Of a DNA stretch of 64,000 nt, positions 50,502 to 59,062 are shown in pieces. Source of the DNA: Rhodospirillaceae bacterium (GTDB taxonomy: Bacteria > Pseudomonadota > Alphaproteobacteria > Bin65); NCBI GenBank assembly GCA_028819475.1, contig JAPPLJ010000039.1, forward strand, positions 1-64,000, given 5' to 3'. The stretch's first letter is position 1; every line of letters starts with the position of its first letter. The translations under genes and the position numbers were made by a program. Under the pieces are notes generated by a model, which searched no databases, was not told the origin of the DNA, and worked only from the letters and a program-made list of their open reading frames with translations.

Positions 50502-50523
50502 AAGCCCCTATCTACTTATTCCG
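50502..50523 (-). repeat. Right terminal inverted repeat, element 2
   Basis: Exact inverted copy of 47868-47889, ending CTTATTCCG before the duplicated ATTTTTTT at 50524-50531. Confidence 0.93.
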
Positions 50524-50531
50524 ATTTTTTT
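50524..50531 (+). repeat. Target-site duplication, right copy (ATTTTTTT)
   Basis: Matches 47860-47867. The tract continues as a longer T run, so insertion was into an AT-rich spot upstream of the protease gene. Confidence 0.9.
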
Positions 50532-50622
50532 TTATAATTAGGAAACATTATGGCACTAGCAAGATTTTGGTGTGGCGGCCGGTCCCTCCGGGACCAAGAC
50601 CCGCAGCGTTCGCCCGGCACGT

Positions 50623-50648
50623 CTTGATCCGCGGCGGTTCGCCCGGCA
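50623..50648 (+). repeat. 26-bp direct repeat, copy B
   Basis: Exact copy of 41509-41534 in the same orientation. It lies in the 283-bp gene-free gap after element 2, which otherwise shows only a small GGTCCC/GGGACC hairpin at 50581-50595. Confidence 0.7.
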
Positions 50649-50806
50649 TTCTTCGCTGCGACGGGCCGGACGATGCCCTGCCTGTCCCTGCCCCGTGCCG
50701 GAAGTTCCGTCCGGCATGACGCAGGATTGATCGCCAGACGGGTTGGCTTTACCCGGCCGGCGCGGGAAGATGGCCGCATGAACGACGCCGGTTCCAGGAC
50801 GGCTGC

Positions 50807-52000
50807 ATGACCGACGACCGCCAGACGGACGGTGCTGCACCGGCGGGTGGACCCGGCGCCGGCGCGGACGAAACAGCCGGCGCCGGCGTGCGCGCGCGTC
50901 GGATGCTCATTGCCGACGCGCCGGCGCGGCTGCGCTTTCTCAATATCGCGGCCGCCCTCGGCCTGGTCGCGCTGCTGTTCTTCGTTCTCGTCGTCGGCCG
51001 GGACTTCCTGGTGCCGTTCGTGGTCGCCATCGCGATCTGGTACCTGATGATCGCGCTGAAGGAGTCCTTCAAGCAGAGCACGAAATACACCCGTATTCCG
51101 GTGCCGGATGCGATCGCCATGGTCCTCGCCATCGCGGCGACCGTTCTGGTGATCACCTTGATCGTGGTGTTGATCAACTCAAGCATAAACGGGGTCGTTG
51201 CCTCGATCCCGAAATATCAGGACCGGTTCAACGACATTATCGGCAACACGCTGAAGCTGACCGGCTACGAGGGCGAGAACCCCCTGCGCGAGTTCATCGC
51301 CAACCTGCGGCCGCAGGAATATGTCTCGCGCGCCGCCGGCGCGATCGGCGGCCTGGTCCAGGACATGGGCCTGATCATCGTCTATGTGCTGTTCCTGCTG
51401 CTCGAGACCTGGACCTTCCGGCGCAAGCTGAACGCGCTGGCGCGGACCGATACGCACCGGGAGAACCTGCGCACGACGATCCGCGAGATCGGCGAGGACA
51501 TCAACACCTACATGCGGATCAAGACCTGGCTGTCCGCGGCGGTGGCGGTGTTGTGCTACGCGGCGATGAAGCTGGCCGGTGTTGATTTCGCCGAGTTCTG
51601 GGCCGTCCTGTTCTTCCTGCTCAATTACATCCCGACCATCGGCGCGATCCTCGCCGTGTTCTTCCCGGCCGTGCTGATGATCGTCCAGTTCACCAGCATC
51701 CCGCTGATCGTTTCGGTGATCGTCGTGCTGATCGCGATTCCGACCGTGATCAACAATTTCGTCGAGCCGCGCATGATGGGCCGGTCGCTGAACCTGAGCT
51801 CGCTGGTCATCATCATGTCGCTGATCCTGTGGGGCAGCATCTGGGGCATCATCGGCATGTTCCTGTGCGTGCCGATCATGGTGATCCTGAACATCGTGCT
51901 GGCCAAGTTCGACTCGACCCGGCCCCTCGCCGTCATGCTGTCGGCCAACGGCAGGATCGATTCGAACCGCGCCGTGACGGCATCGCAACCGGCGGAATAG
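50807..52000 (+). CDS. AI-2E family transporter (PerM-like membrane protein)
   Basis: 397 aa. Several hydrophobic helices in pairs, with the family pattern FVVAIAIWYLMIALK early, LFFLLNYIPTIGAILAVFFP, and the C-terminal block NNFVEPRMMGRSLNLSSLVIIMSLILWGSIWG typical of UPF0118/AI-2E exporters. The first 40 residues are hydrophilic and Ala/Gly-rich. The family was named for autoinducer-2 export but includes ion antiporters, so the substrate is open. Its stop is 2 bp from the following ATPase gene start. Confidence 0.9.
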   Translation: MTDDRQTDGAAPAGGPGAGADETAGAGVRARRMLIADAPARLRFLNIAAALGLVALLFFVLVVGRDFLVPFVVAIAIWYLMIALKESFKQSTKYTRIPVPDAIAMVLAIAATVLVITLIVVLINSSINGVVASIPKYQDRFNDIIGNTLKLTGYEGENPLREFIANLRPQEYVSRAAGAIGGLVQDMGLIIVYVLFLLLETWTFRRKLNALARTDTHRENLRTTIREIGEDINTYMRIKTWLSAAVAVLCYAAMKLAGVDFAEFWAVLFFLLNYIPTIGAILAVFFPAVLMIVQFTSIPLIVSVIVVLIAIPTVINNFVEPRMMGRSLNLSSLVIIMSLILWGSIWGIIGMFLCVPIMVILNIVLAKFDSTRPLAVMLSANGRIDSNRAVTASQPAE

Positions 52001-52002
52001 CG

Positions 52003-52803
52003 ATGGCCGGAGCCAGCGCCGCTGCGCCGGTCGTGCGTTTCGACGACGTGAGCGTGCGCTTCGGCGACGAAACGATCTACGACGGGCTCTCCTTTGCCGT
52101 CGAGGCCGGCGAATTCCTGTGCATCCTAGGGCCGAGCGGCTGCGGCAAGTCGACATCGCTCAGGCTGATGGGCGATCTTCTGGCGATCCAGGGCGGGCGG
52201 GTCGAGATCGAAGGCCGGACTCCGGCCGAAGCCTGGGACCGGCTCGCCTACGTCTTCCAGTCGCCGCGCCTGGTACCCTGGCGCACCGCGCTCGGCAACG
52301 TCATGCTGGGGATGGACCTGCGCTTCGACGGCATGGCCAAGGCCGAAAAGGCGGACCGGGCCGGACAGTTGCTGGACCTTGTCGGCCTTGCCGCCGACAC
52401 CGGCAAGTTTCCGGCGATGCTCTCCGGCGGCGAGCGCCAGCGCGTGGCGATCGCCCGGGCGCTTTCGGTCGAGCCCGACATCATTCTGATGGACGAGCCG
52501 TTTTCCGCCCTCGACCTCAACACGCGGCGGCGCATGCGGCAGGAGATCATCCGCATCTGGCGCGAAACCGGCAAGACCATCGTGTTCGTAACCCACGACA
52601 TCGACGAAGCCTTGGTACTTGCCGACCGCATCCTGTTATTGTCCAACAAGCCGACATCGGTTCTGGATATACTCGCGATCGACGAACCGCGTCCGCGCGA
52701 TATCGGCGAGACGCCCAGCCTGCGCGAGCGGCGGGACGAATTGGTGCGCCTGTTCCGCCGTCTGGAACCGGGCGAAGTCAATCTGGAGGGAGAAACAGTA
52801 TGA
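52003..52803 (+). CDS. ABC transporter ATPase (NitT/TauT/SsuB type)
   Basis: 266 aa. Walker A GPSGCGKST, Q-loop YVFQSPRLVPWRT, signature MLSGGERQR, Walker B IILMDEPFSAL and switch VTHDIDEAL. The PRLxPWRT segment is characteristic of the nitrate/sulfonate/taurine/pyrimidine uptake group. It forms an operon with the binding protein and two permeases that follow; its stop overlaps the binding-protein ATG (ATGA, 52800-52803). Confidence 0.93.
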   Translation: MAGASAAAPVVRFDDVSVRFGDETIYDGLSFAVEAGEFLCILGPSGCGKSTSLRLMGDLLAIQGGRVEIEGRTPAEAWDRLAYVFQSPRLVPWRTALGNVMLGMDLRFDGMAKAEKADRAGQLLDLVGLAADTGKFPAMLSGGERQRVAIARALSVEPDIILMDEPFSALDLNTRRRMRQEIIRIWRETGKTIVFVTHDIDEALVLADRILLLSNKPTSVLDILAIDEPRPRDIGETPSLRERRDELVRLFRRLEPGEVNLEGETV

Positions 52804-53828
52804 TCGAACGTAATATTTTGCCGGATCGCCGGCGGGTTTTCGCCGGCCTGTGCGCCGGGGCCCTTGCATTGAGTATGGGGGCTCTTGGGCTCGGGGCCGC
52901 GCCGGCCGCCGCCAAGGAGAAGGTCACCTACGGCTATCTGATCGACCCGGCGCTCGAAGGCGTGCTCTACGCCATCAAGCAGGGCATCGTGAAATCCGAC
53001 AAGATCGAGATCGACGGCAAGGCGCTGGCCATCCCGGCGCTGATCCAGTCCACCCCCACCAAGCGGTTCGACGTGCTGATGAACGCCGTCATGGCGATTC
53101 CGCTCGCCGCCAAGCGCGGGCTCAAACTGGTCGTCCTGTCCAGCGCCTTGCGCGCCGGCAAGGGCGGGCTCGGCGCCGGCATCTGGGTCAAGAAGGACAG
53201 CCCCTACAAGACGATGGCCGACCTCAAGGGCAAGACCATCGGCAACTATGCCCTGCGCGCGACCGGTACGACCTGGATCCGCCTGGCCCTGCTCAAGAAA
53301 TACAAGCTGAACGTGTCCTACAAGGGCGGCGACATGAACTGGGTGCAAATCCCCGCGCCGGCGCTCCTGACCGCGCTGGAGACCGGCCGGGTCGACGCCG
53401 CGACGCTGATCCACTCCCAGGCCTACAGGGCGCGCGGCTCCGGCAACTACCGGGTGCTCGCCTGGACCAACAAGGACATCCGGGAACTCTACGGCGTCGA
53501 TACCGTGGCCGCCGTCAACGTGACCTATCCGGAGAAGCTCGCCAAGCGGCCGGAGGCGTTCCGGGAATTCAACCGGATGCTGTACGAATCGGTGCAGTAT
53601 GCCGTGAAGAATCCCGGCGAGGTCGGCGCGGCGATCGCCAAGGGCGGCAAGATCAGTGCGGCCTATTTCAAGGCCTGGCTGACGGATTATTCCTACTTCC
53701 CGGGCGCGGTTTCCGACGCCGACATGAAGGCGATGGAAACGATCTGGTCCGGCGCGAAGGAGATGGGCATCCTCAAGTCGGTGCCGAAGGCCGCCGACGT
53801 GGTGTGGGAGCACGCCATCCGCGAATAG
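52800..53828 (+). CDS. ABC transporter substrate-binding protein (NitT/TauT type)
   Basis: 342 aa. An N-terminal signal with paired arginines (LPDRRRVFAGLCAGALALSM) could be Tat or Sec. The mature part has the SsuA/THI5-like fold pattern: DLKGKTIGNYALRATGTTWIRLALLKKY and PALLTALETGRVDAATLI. It delivers a small, probably anionic or heterocyclic solute to the permease pair. Ligand not predictable; the hydrolases downstream hint at an ester or amide. Confidence 0.9.
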   Translation: MIERNILPDRRRVFAGLCAGALALSMGALGLGAAPAAAKEKVTYGYLIDPALEGVLYAIKQGIVKSDKIEIDGKALAIPALIQSTPTKRFDVLMNAVMAIPLAAKRGLKLVVLSSALRAGKGGLGAGIWVKKDSPYKTMADLKGKTIGNYALRATGTTWIRLALLKKYKLNVSYKGGDMNWVQIPAPALLTALETGRVDAATLIHSQAYRARGSGNYRVLAWTNKDIRELYGVDTVAAVNVTYPEKLAKRPEAFREFNRMLYESVQYAVKNPGEVGAAIAKGGKISAAYFKAWLTDYSYFPGAVSDADMKAMETIWSGAKEMGILKSVPKAADVVWEHAIRE

Positions 53829-53853
53829 GCGCCGGCCAGTCTGAGCCGGATCG

Positions 53854-54666
53854 TTGGACGCTCCGGCAGCCGTAACGGCCCCGGCCGCCGCCCCTGTCGC
53901 TAAAGGGGCCGCCGCAGGGCGCAAATCGCGCCTTGCGGCGCACCTTTTCACGCTCGGCGTGCTCGCCGCCTGGGCGGCCTGGGGCGCCTCGGTGGAGAGC
54001 TACCAGATGCCGGGGCCCCTGGCGGTCGCCGAGCGCCTCGGCCTGTTCTTCACCGACGCGCACGAGATCGGCCACATGTTCTGGTCGTTCGGGCATATCA
54101 TTGCCGCGGTCGTCATCTCCTTCTTCATCGGCTTCGCGCTGGCGCTGCTGCCCTGGTATCTGGGCGCCACGCGACGGATGATGCACGGCCGGCTCACGCC
54201 CTTCCTGAACTCCTATCCCGGCATCGGCTGGACCATGCTGGCGATCATCTGGTTCGGCGTGAACGATTTCACCGTCGTCTTCGTCATCAGCATGGTGCTG
54301 ATCCCCTTCGCCATCATCAACATGCGCGAGGGGCTGGAGGCGCTCGACCCGGAACTGCTGGAGATGGTGCGCAGCTTCTCGCGCCGCCGGGTGCGCGCGC
54401 TGCTGCTGCTCGTCCTGCCGGCGCTGTTCCCCTTCATGTTCGCGACGCTGCGCATCAGCTTCGGCGTCTCGTGGAAGGTGGCGCTGACCGCCGAGCTGTT
54501 CGGCGGCAACAGCGGGCTGGGCTACATGCTCAACCTGGCGCGCAACGATTTCGATACGCCGCTGATCTTCGGCATCATCCTGATCATCATCGCCTTCGTC
54601 TACAGCGTGGAACGGTTCGTTTTCGATCCGGTCCAGAAGCGCCTGGCGCGCCACCATGCCGCCTGA
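53854..54666 (+). CDS. ABC transporter permease (NitT/TauT type)
   Basis: 270 aa with about six helices and the EAA-like cytoplasmic loop EGLEALDPELLEMVRSFSRRRVRALLLLVLPALFPF. The start is a TTG at 53854 (DAPAAVTAPAAA leader) with no good ribosome-binding site. A later start within the Ala-rich leader cannot be excluded. It overlaps the next permease gene by 11 bp. Confidence 0.88.
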   Translation: MDAPAAVTAPAAAPVAKGAAAGRKSRLAAHLFTLGVLAAWAAWGASVESYQMPGPLAVAERLGLFFTDAHEIGHMFWSFGHIIAAVVISFFIGFALALLPWYLGATRRMMHGRLTPFLNSYPGIGWTMLAIIWFGVNDFTVVFVISMVLIPFAIINMREGLEALDPELLEMVRSFSRRRVRALLLLVLPALFPFMFATLRISFGVSWKVALTAELFGGNSGLGYMLNLARNDFDTPLIFGIILIIIAFVYSVERFVFDPVQKRLARHHAA

Positions 54667-55444
54667 CGCGCCCGCCGCCCGTCTCGCAGCCACCGGCGGA
54701 ATCCGGCCGCTGCCGGTCGCGCTGGCCGAAGGGCTGATCGTTGCCGCAGTGGTCGGCTGGTGGGCAATCGCGCGCGACCTGTCCGACGCCGTGATGCCCG
54801 GCCCCTGGACGGTCGCGGTGACGACCGCGGAACTGTTCACCGAACCGGACCAGCTTGCCCACACGCTGACCAGCATGCTGCGCGTCGTCATTTCCGTCAT
54901 CGCCGCCGTCCTGCTCGGCACGCTGCTCGCCTTCCTGCCCCGGCGCTATCCGGCGCTCGACGTCATCGTCTACGGCCGGATCCAGCCTTTCCTGAACGCC
55001 TTCCCTTCCGTCGGCTGGGCGATCGTCGCCAGCATCTGGTTCGGCCCGTCCCACGAAACCATCGTTTTTGTCGAGGTCGCGATCCTCACCCCCTTCTGCC
55101 TGGTCAACGTCGCCCAGGGCCTGCGCGAGCTCGATGCCGAGGCGATGGAGATGGCGCACAGCTTCACCCGAACCCGGCGCAGGGTGTTCTTCCTGGTCAC
55201 GATCCCGCTGCTCATGCCCTACATCGTGGCGGCCCTGCGCATCGCCTACGGCGTCGGCTGGAAGATCGCGCTGGTCGCCGAACTGTTCGGCACCGAGAGC
55301 GGCCTCGGCTTCCTGATGCTGCGGGCGCAGACCCTGTCCGACGCCGCCACCGTGTTCGCCGCCTGCTTCGCCGTCGTGATCCTGTTCATCGCCGGCGAAA
55401 AGCTGGTAATCGATCCGTTGGCCCGGCGGGTCCGATATAATTGA
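54656..55444 (+). CDS. ABC transporter permease (NitT/TauT type), second subunit
   Basis: 262 aa, related to the preceding permease: QGLRELDAEAMEMAHSFTRTRRRVFFLVTIPLLMPY is its coupling loop, and VALTAELFGG of the first corresponds to ALVAELFGTESGLGFLM here. Two different permease genes imply a heterodimeric channel. ATG 54656 lies inside the previous gene, so translation is coupled. Confidence 0.9.
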   Translation: MPPDAPAARLAATGGIRPLPVALAEGLIVAAVVGWWAIARDLSDAVMPGPWTVAVTTAELFTEPDQLAHTLTSMLRVVISVIAAVLLGTLLAFLPRRYPALDVIVYGRIQPFLNAFPSVGWAIVASIWFGPSHETIVFVEVAILTPFCLVNVAQGLRELDAEAMEMAHSFTRTRRRVFFLVTIPLLMPYIVAALRIAYGVGWKIALVAELFGTESGLGFLMLRAQTLSDAATVFAACFAVVILFIAGEKLVIDPLARRVRYN

Positions 55445-55478
55445 CGCGCAAGAGACAGGTTCGAGAGAGGTTCGACCG

Positions 55479-56303
55479 ATGACCGCCATCCGGTTCAGGA
55501 AAATTCCCGGTCCGCCGGACATCGCCGTCGACGAGGCCGGCGAAGGCCCGCTGCTCGTCTTCATGCACGGCATCGGCGGCAACCGGACCAACTGGACCGA
55601 ACAGGTCGAGGCCTTCGCCGCCCGCGGCTTCCGCGCAGTTTCCTGGGACGCCCGCGGCTACGGCGACAGCGACGATTACGAGGGACCGCTGGATTTCAGC
55701 GACTTCTCGCACGATCTGGCCCGGCTGCTCGACCATTACGGCGTCGAAAGGGCCCATCTGTGCGGCCTGTCGATGGGCGGCCGGATCGCCCAGGATTTCC
55801 ACGCCCTCTATCCCGAGCGGATCGCGACGCTCGCCCTGGTCGCCACCTTCGCCGGCCAGAGCAATTTCTTGCCGGCAGAGCGCGAACGCTTCGTGGCCCT
55901 GCGCCTCAAGCCGCTCGCCGAGGAGGGCAAGGAGCCGAGGGACATCGCCCCGGTCGTCGCCTCGACCCTGCGCGGCCCGGACGCGACCGAGGCGCAGTAT
56001 GAGCGGCTGGTCGCCAGCATGGCGGCGCTGCACAAGGAAAGCTACATGAAGACGGTGCGCGCGACCTCGATGTTCGAGCGTACCGCCGAGCTCGAATCGA
56101 TCCGCGTGCCGACGCTGCTGATCTACGGCGACGGCGATTCCCTGACCACGCCGGAGATCGGCCGCGGCCTCCACGAGCGGATCGCCGGATCGGAATTCGT
56201 CGTCGTGCCGCGCGCCGGCCACCTGATCAATCTGGAAAAGCCGGTCGAGTTCGATGCGGCCCTGCTGCCGTTCCTGACGAAGCACCGCGACCTGGCCTGC
56301 TGA
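55479..56303 (+). CDS. Alpha/beta hydrolase
   Basis: 274 aa. Oxyanion region FMHGIGGNRTNW, nucleophile Ser98 in CGLSMGGR, and C-terminal histidine in VPRAGHLINLEKP. The acid is probably in IYGDGDSLTTP. Resembles enol-lactonase and C-C or ester hydrolases of catabolic operons. It follows the permease genes by 34 bp and is probably in the same transcript, suggesting that the imported compound is hydrolysed. Confidence 0.88.
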   Translation: MTAIRFRKIPGPPDIAVDEAGEGPLLVFMHGIGGNRTNWTEQVEAFAARGFRAVSWDARGYGDSDDYEGPLDFSDFSHDLARLLDHYGVERAHLCGLSMGGRIAQDFHALYPERIATLALVATFAGQSNFLPAERERFVALRLKPLAEEGKEPRDIAPVVASTLRGPDATEAQYERLVASMAALHKESYMKTVRATSMFERTAELESIRVPTLLIYGDGDSLTTPEIGRGLHERIAGSEFVVVPRAGHLINLEKPVEFDAALLPFLTKHRDLAC

Positions 56304-56309
56304 TCCGCC

Positions 56310-57224
56310 ATGCCGCCTGACACCCCGTCCGAAACTCCGGGTTCGCCCGCCCCCGAGGTCAAGATCTATCGCGGCTACAGCCAGGCGGAACTGGACGCGC
56401 AGTACAACCAGGCGACGCTGGTGCCCGATATCGGCGGCTATCTCGACGCCTGGGACGGCGAGAGCGCGCGGGTGCGCGACAGCCAGCCCTGCCGGCTCTC
56501 GGTGCCCTACGGCGAGGGGCCGGCCGAGACCCTCGACATCTTTCCGGCGGAGAACGGCGCGGACGGCGTGCCCGTCATGCTGTTCATCCACGGCGGCGCG
56601 TGGCGGGCGCTGTCCAAGGACAGTTTCAGCTACCCGGCCGCGCCGTTCGCCGCGGCGGGCGCGGCGTGGGTGGTTGCCGATTTCTCCCTGCTGCCGGAGG
56701 TCAGCCTCGACGAACAGGTGCGCCAGAACCGGGCGGCGCTGGTCTGGCTCTGGCGCAACGCACGCAGCTTCGGCGGCGATCCCGGCCGGCTCTTCGTCTG
56801 CGGCCATTCCTCCGGCGCCCATGTCGGCGGCACGCTGATCCAGGACGGCTGGCGCGCCCGGGCCGGCCTGCCGGAAGACGTCATCAAGGGCGCGGTGCTG
56901 GTCAGCGGCATGTACGACCTGGAGCCGGTGCGCCGGTCGTCGCGCAACGAGTATGTCCGCCTGGACGAGGTCGCGGCGCGGCGGCTGAGCCCGGTCCACA
57001 ACATTCCGGACCGCCTGCCCGCCCTGGCGCTGTTCTGGGGCAGCGGGGAACTGGACGAATTCCGCCGCCAGTCGCGCGGCTTCGCCGAGGTCCTGTGGGC
57101 GCGGGGCCACCGGGCCGAAGCGATGGAGATCGCCGGCGCCAATCATTTCGACATGGCCGACGGCTTTGCCGACAGCCGCAGCGCGATCCTGCGCAGCTGT
57201 CTCGGCATGATGGACCTGCTGTAG
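56310..57224 (+). CDS. Alpha/beta hydrolase, arylformamidase/esterase type
   Basis: 304 aa. The N-terminal YSQAELDAQYNQ stretch is typical of kynurenine-formamidase-like esterases. Then LFIHGGAWRALSK (HGGxW oxyanion motif) and CGHSSGAHVGG (nucleophile Ser). The histidine is in ANHFDMADGF near the end. Could hydrolyse a formamide, carbamate or ester. Starts 6 bp after the preceding hydrolase. Confidence 0.88.
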   Translation: MPPDTPSETPGSPAPEVKIYRGYSQAELDAQYNQATLVPDIGGYLDAWDGESARVRDSQPCRLSVPYGEGPAETLDIFPAENGADGVPVMLFIHGGAWRALSKDSFSYPAAPFAAAGAAWVVADFSLLPEVSLDEQVRQNRAALVWLWRNARSFGGDPGRLFVCGHSSGAHVGGTLIQDGWRARAGLPEDVIKGAVLVSGMYDLEPVRRSSRNEYVRLDEVAARRLSPVHNIPDRLPALALFWGSGELDEFRRQSRGFAEVLWARGHRAEAMEIAGANHFDMADGFADSRSAILRSCLGMMDLL

Positions 57225-57228
57225 GCCG

Positions 57229-57915
57229 ATGCCCGGCGAAACCGGCTCCGAGGCCGCCCCCGGTCCCGAACCTGACGATATCCCCTGGCCCGCCGGCCGG
57301 GCGGAGCCGCTCGATGCAACCGCCCTCGCCGCCAGCCGCGCCGCCGCGATGGCGCGGCGCCCGGCCGGGCCGGTCTGGGTGTTCGGCTACGGCTCGCTGA
57401 TCTGGAACCCGGCGTTCGAACCGGCCGAACGCCGCCGCGCCGTGCTGCACGGCTATCGCCGCGCCTTCTGCTTCTGGACCGTGTCGGCCCGCGGCACGCC
57501 GGAGCGCCCCGGCCTCGGCTTGGGGCTGGAAGCCGCACCGGGCGCGCGCTGCGGCGGAGTCGCCCTCAGGATCGCCGGCGCGACCGAGGCGGCGGACATC
57601 GAAAGGCTGTGGGCGCGGGAAATGTATACCGCCGTCTACCGGCCGGCCTGGGTGCCGCTGCATACCGCCGGAGCGACGGACGGGCCGGACCCGGTGCCCT
57701 TCACCGCCCTCGCCTTCGTCATCGACCCGGCCCATCCGCAATATTGCCCGCCGCTCGGCGCGGACCGGCAGGCGCGCATCATCGCCGGCGCTGCGGGAAA
57801 GTTCGGCCCCTGCGCGGACTATCTGGCGGACATGGTGGTCCATCTTGCCGAAGCCGGCGAACCGGATGCCGAGCTGGAGGCGCTGCTCGAAAGGGTGCAG
57901 CGACTGCGGGACTAG
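57229..57915 (+). CDS. Gamma-glutamylcyclotransferase (ChaC-like)
   Basis: 228 aa. The ChaC start WVFGYGSLIWNPAFEPAERRRAVLHGYRRAFCFW is clear, followed by RGTPERPGLGLGLE and AREMYTAVYRPAWV. The family cleaves the gamma-glutamyl bond of glutathione to 5-oxoproline and Cys-Gly. An N-terminal extension of about 45 Pro/Ala-rich residues precedes the domain, so a later start is possible. It follows the hydrolase gene by 4 bp. The link to the transporter is unclear. Confidence 0.88.
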   Translation: MPGETGSEAAPGPEPDDIPWPAGRAEPLDATALAASRAAAMARRPAGPVWVFGYGSLIWNPAFEPAERRRAVLHGYRRAFCFWTVSARGTPERPGLGLGLEAAPGARCGGVALRIAGATEAADIERLWAREMYTAVYRPAWVPLHTAGATDGPDPVPFTALAFVIDPAHPQYCPPLGADRQARIIAGAAGKFGPCADYLADMVVHLAEAGEPDAELEALLERVQRLRD

Positions 57916-58111
57916 ATGTGACTTCTCAATAGGTTGTCCATCCGGGATCTGCCGAGTCACCTTCGCCGATGCGGACGGGGTCTCGGCGGCGGATTGCGCC
58001 GGGGTCATCCGGCGGGCGACCGCAGCAATCCGGTCGATCTGAATTTGGACTCGCGGTTTGTGCAATTGCGCCGCATCTTGGGCGAGTTCGCCACGCTTGG
58101 CTGGAAACGAT

Positions 58112-59005
58112 ATGACCATGTTCGAAGGCTTCACGAAGACCCGGATCGAGGTCTCGTCCATCGCCATCAATCTCGTACAGGGCGGCGACGGCCCGCCGCT
58201 GCTGCTGCTGCACGGCTACCCGCAGACCCACGCGATGTGGCACAAGGTGGCGCCGCGGTTCGCCGGGCATTACACGGTGGTCGCGCCCGACCTGCGCGGC
58301 TACGGCGACAGCGGCAAGCCGGCCTCGGACGACCTCAACGACTTTTGCAAGCGCACGTCGGCGCAGGACCAGGTCGAGGTCATGGCCGCGCTGGGGTTCG
58401 AGCGTTTCCATGTCGTCGGCCACGACCGCGGCGCCCGGGTCGGCCATCGCATGGCCCTCGATCATCCGGAGCGGGTCCGCAGTTTCACGTCGCTCGACGT
58501 GGTGGCGTCCCAGGCCGCCTTCGACAACATGAACCGCGATCTCGCCTACTCATGGTTCCATTGGCACCTGATGCGCCAGCCTTCCCCGTTCCCGGAGACG
58601 CTGATCGGCAACAGCGCCAAATTCTATCTGGATTTCCTGCTCGGCCAGTGGACGGCGGTGGACGGCGCGGTTACCGACGAGGCCTACGCGGAATATCTCC
58701 GCTGCTTCAGCAACCCCGAAACGATCCGTACGACCTGCATGGACTATCGCGCCATCGCGGTCGACCTGGTCCACGACGAGGCCGACCGGGGCCGAAAAAT
58801 CGCCTGCCCGATGCTGGTGCTGTGGGCCGGCAACATGGCCCGGCGCCCCGGCTGGCAGACCGGCGGCACCCTGGACATGATCGGGAGCTGGCAGGAGCGG
58901 GCCGGGGATGTCCGCGGCCGCGCCCTCGACTGCGGCCATTTCCTGGCTGAGGAGTCGCCCGACGAGACCGCGCGGGAAATCCTCGCCTTTCTGGCCGGCT
59001 GCTGA
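58112..59005 (+). CDS. Alpha/beta hydrolase, fluoroacetate dehalogenase-like
   Basis: 297 aa. LLLLHGYPQTHAMWHKVAP is the oxyanion region. The nucleophile is Asp105 in VVGHDRGARVGHRMALDHP. Asp followed by Arg106 and Arg109 is the DRxxR arrangement that binds the carboxylate of haloacetates in fluoroacetate dehalogenases. The base is the histidine in DCGHFLAEESPDE. Epoxide hydrolases of the same fold lack the arginine pair. The start could be ATG 58112 or 58118. The frame opens earlier, but upstream residues are not family-like. Monocistronic, convergent with the amidohydrolase gene. Confidence 0.85.
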   Translation: MTMFEGFTKTRIEVSSIAINLVQGGDGPPLLLLHGYPQTHAMWHKVAPRFAGHYTVVAPDLRGYGDSGKPASDDLNDFCKRTSAQDQVEVMAALGFERFHVVGHDRGARVGHRMALDHPERVRSFTSLDVVASQAAFDNMNRDLAYSWFHWHLMRQPSPFPETLIGNSAKFYLDFLLGQWTAVDGAVTDEAYAEYLRCFSNPETIRTTCMDYRAIAVDLVHDEADRGRKIACPMLVLWAGNMARRPGWQTGGTLDMIGSWQERAGDVRGRALDCGHFLAEESPDETAREILAFLAGC

Positions 59006-59062
59006 ATCCGCCGCCGGCCTGACCCGTCGGGCTTGGCGGCGGCTTCGAGTCCCCGGAACGGG

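Larger units (their letters stand above)
47868..50523 (+). mobile_element. IS1595-family element with methyltransferase-nuclease cargo (2656 bp)
   Basis: Perfect 22-bp terminal inverted repeats (47868-47889 and 50502-50523, each starting CGGAATAAGTAGATAGGG inward) are flanked by 8-bp duplications. It contains only two genes: the transposase and, overlapping it in an ATGA, a DNA methyltransferase fused to a PD-(D/E)XK nuclease. The second stop codon is four bases from the right repeat, so there is no spare sequence. Its ends and proteins are clearly different from those of element 1, although the family and layout are the same. It lies 42 bp upstream of the papain-like protease gene. Confidence 0.93.

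Noticed and set aside
51179-52156. 325-aa His/Asp-rich reverse-strand frame
   Set aside because: It mirrors the AI-2E membrane gene; the His/Asp/Gln bias is the usual reverse image of hydrophobic codons.
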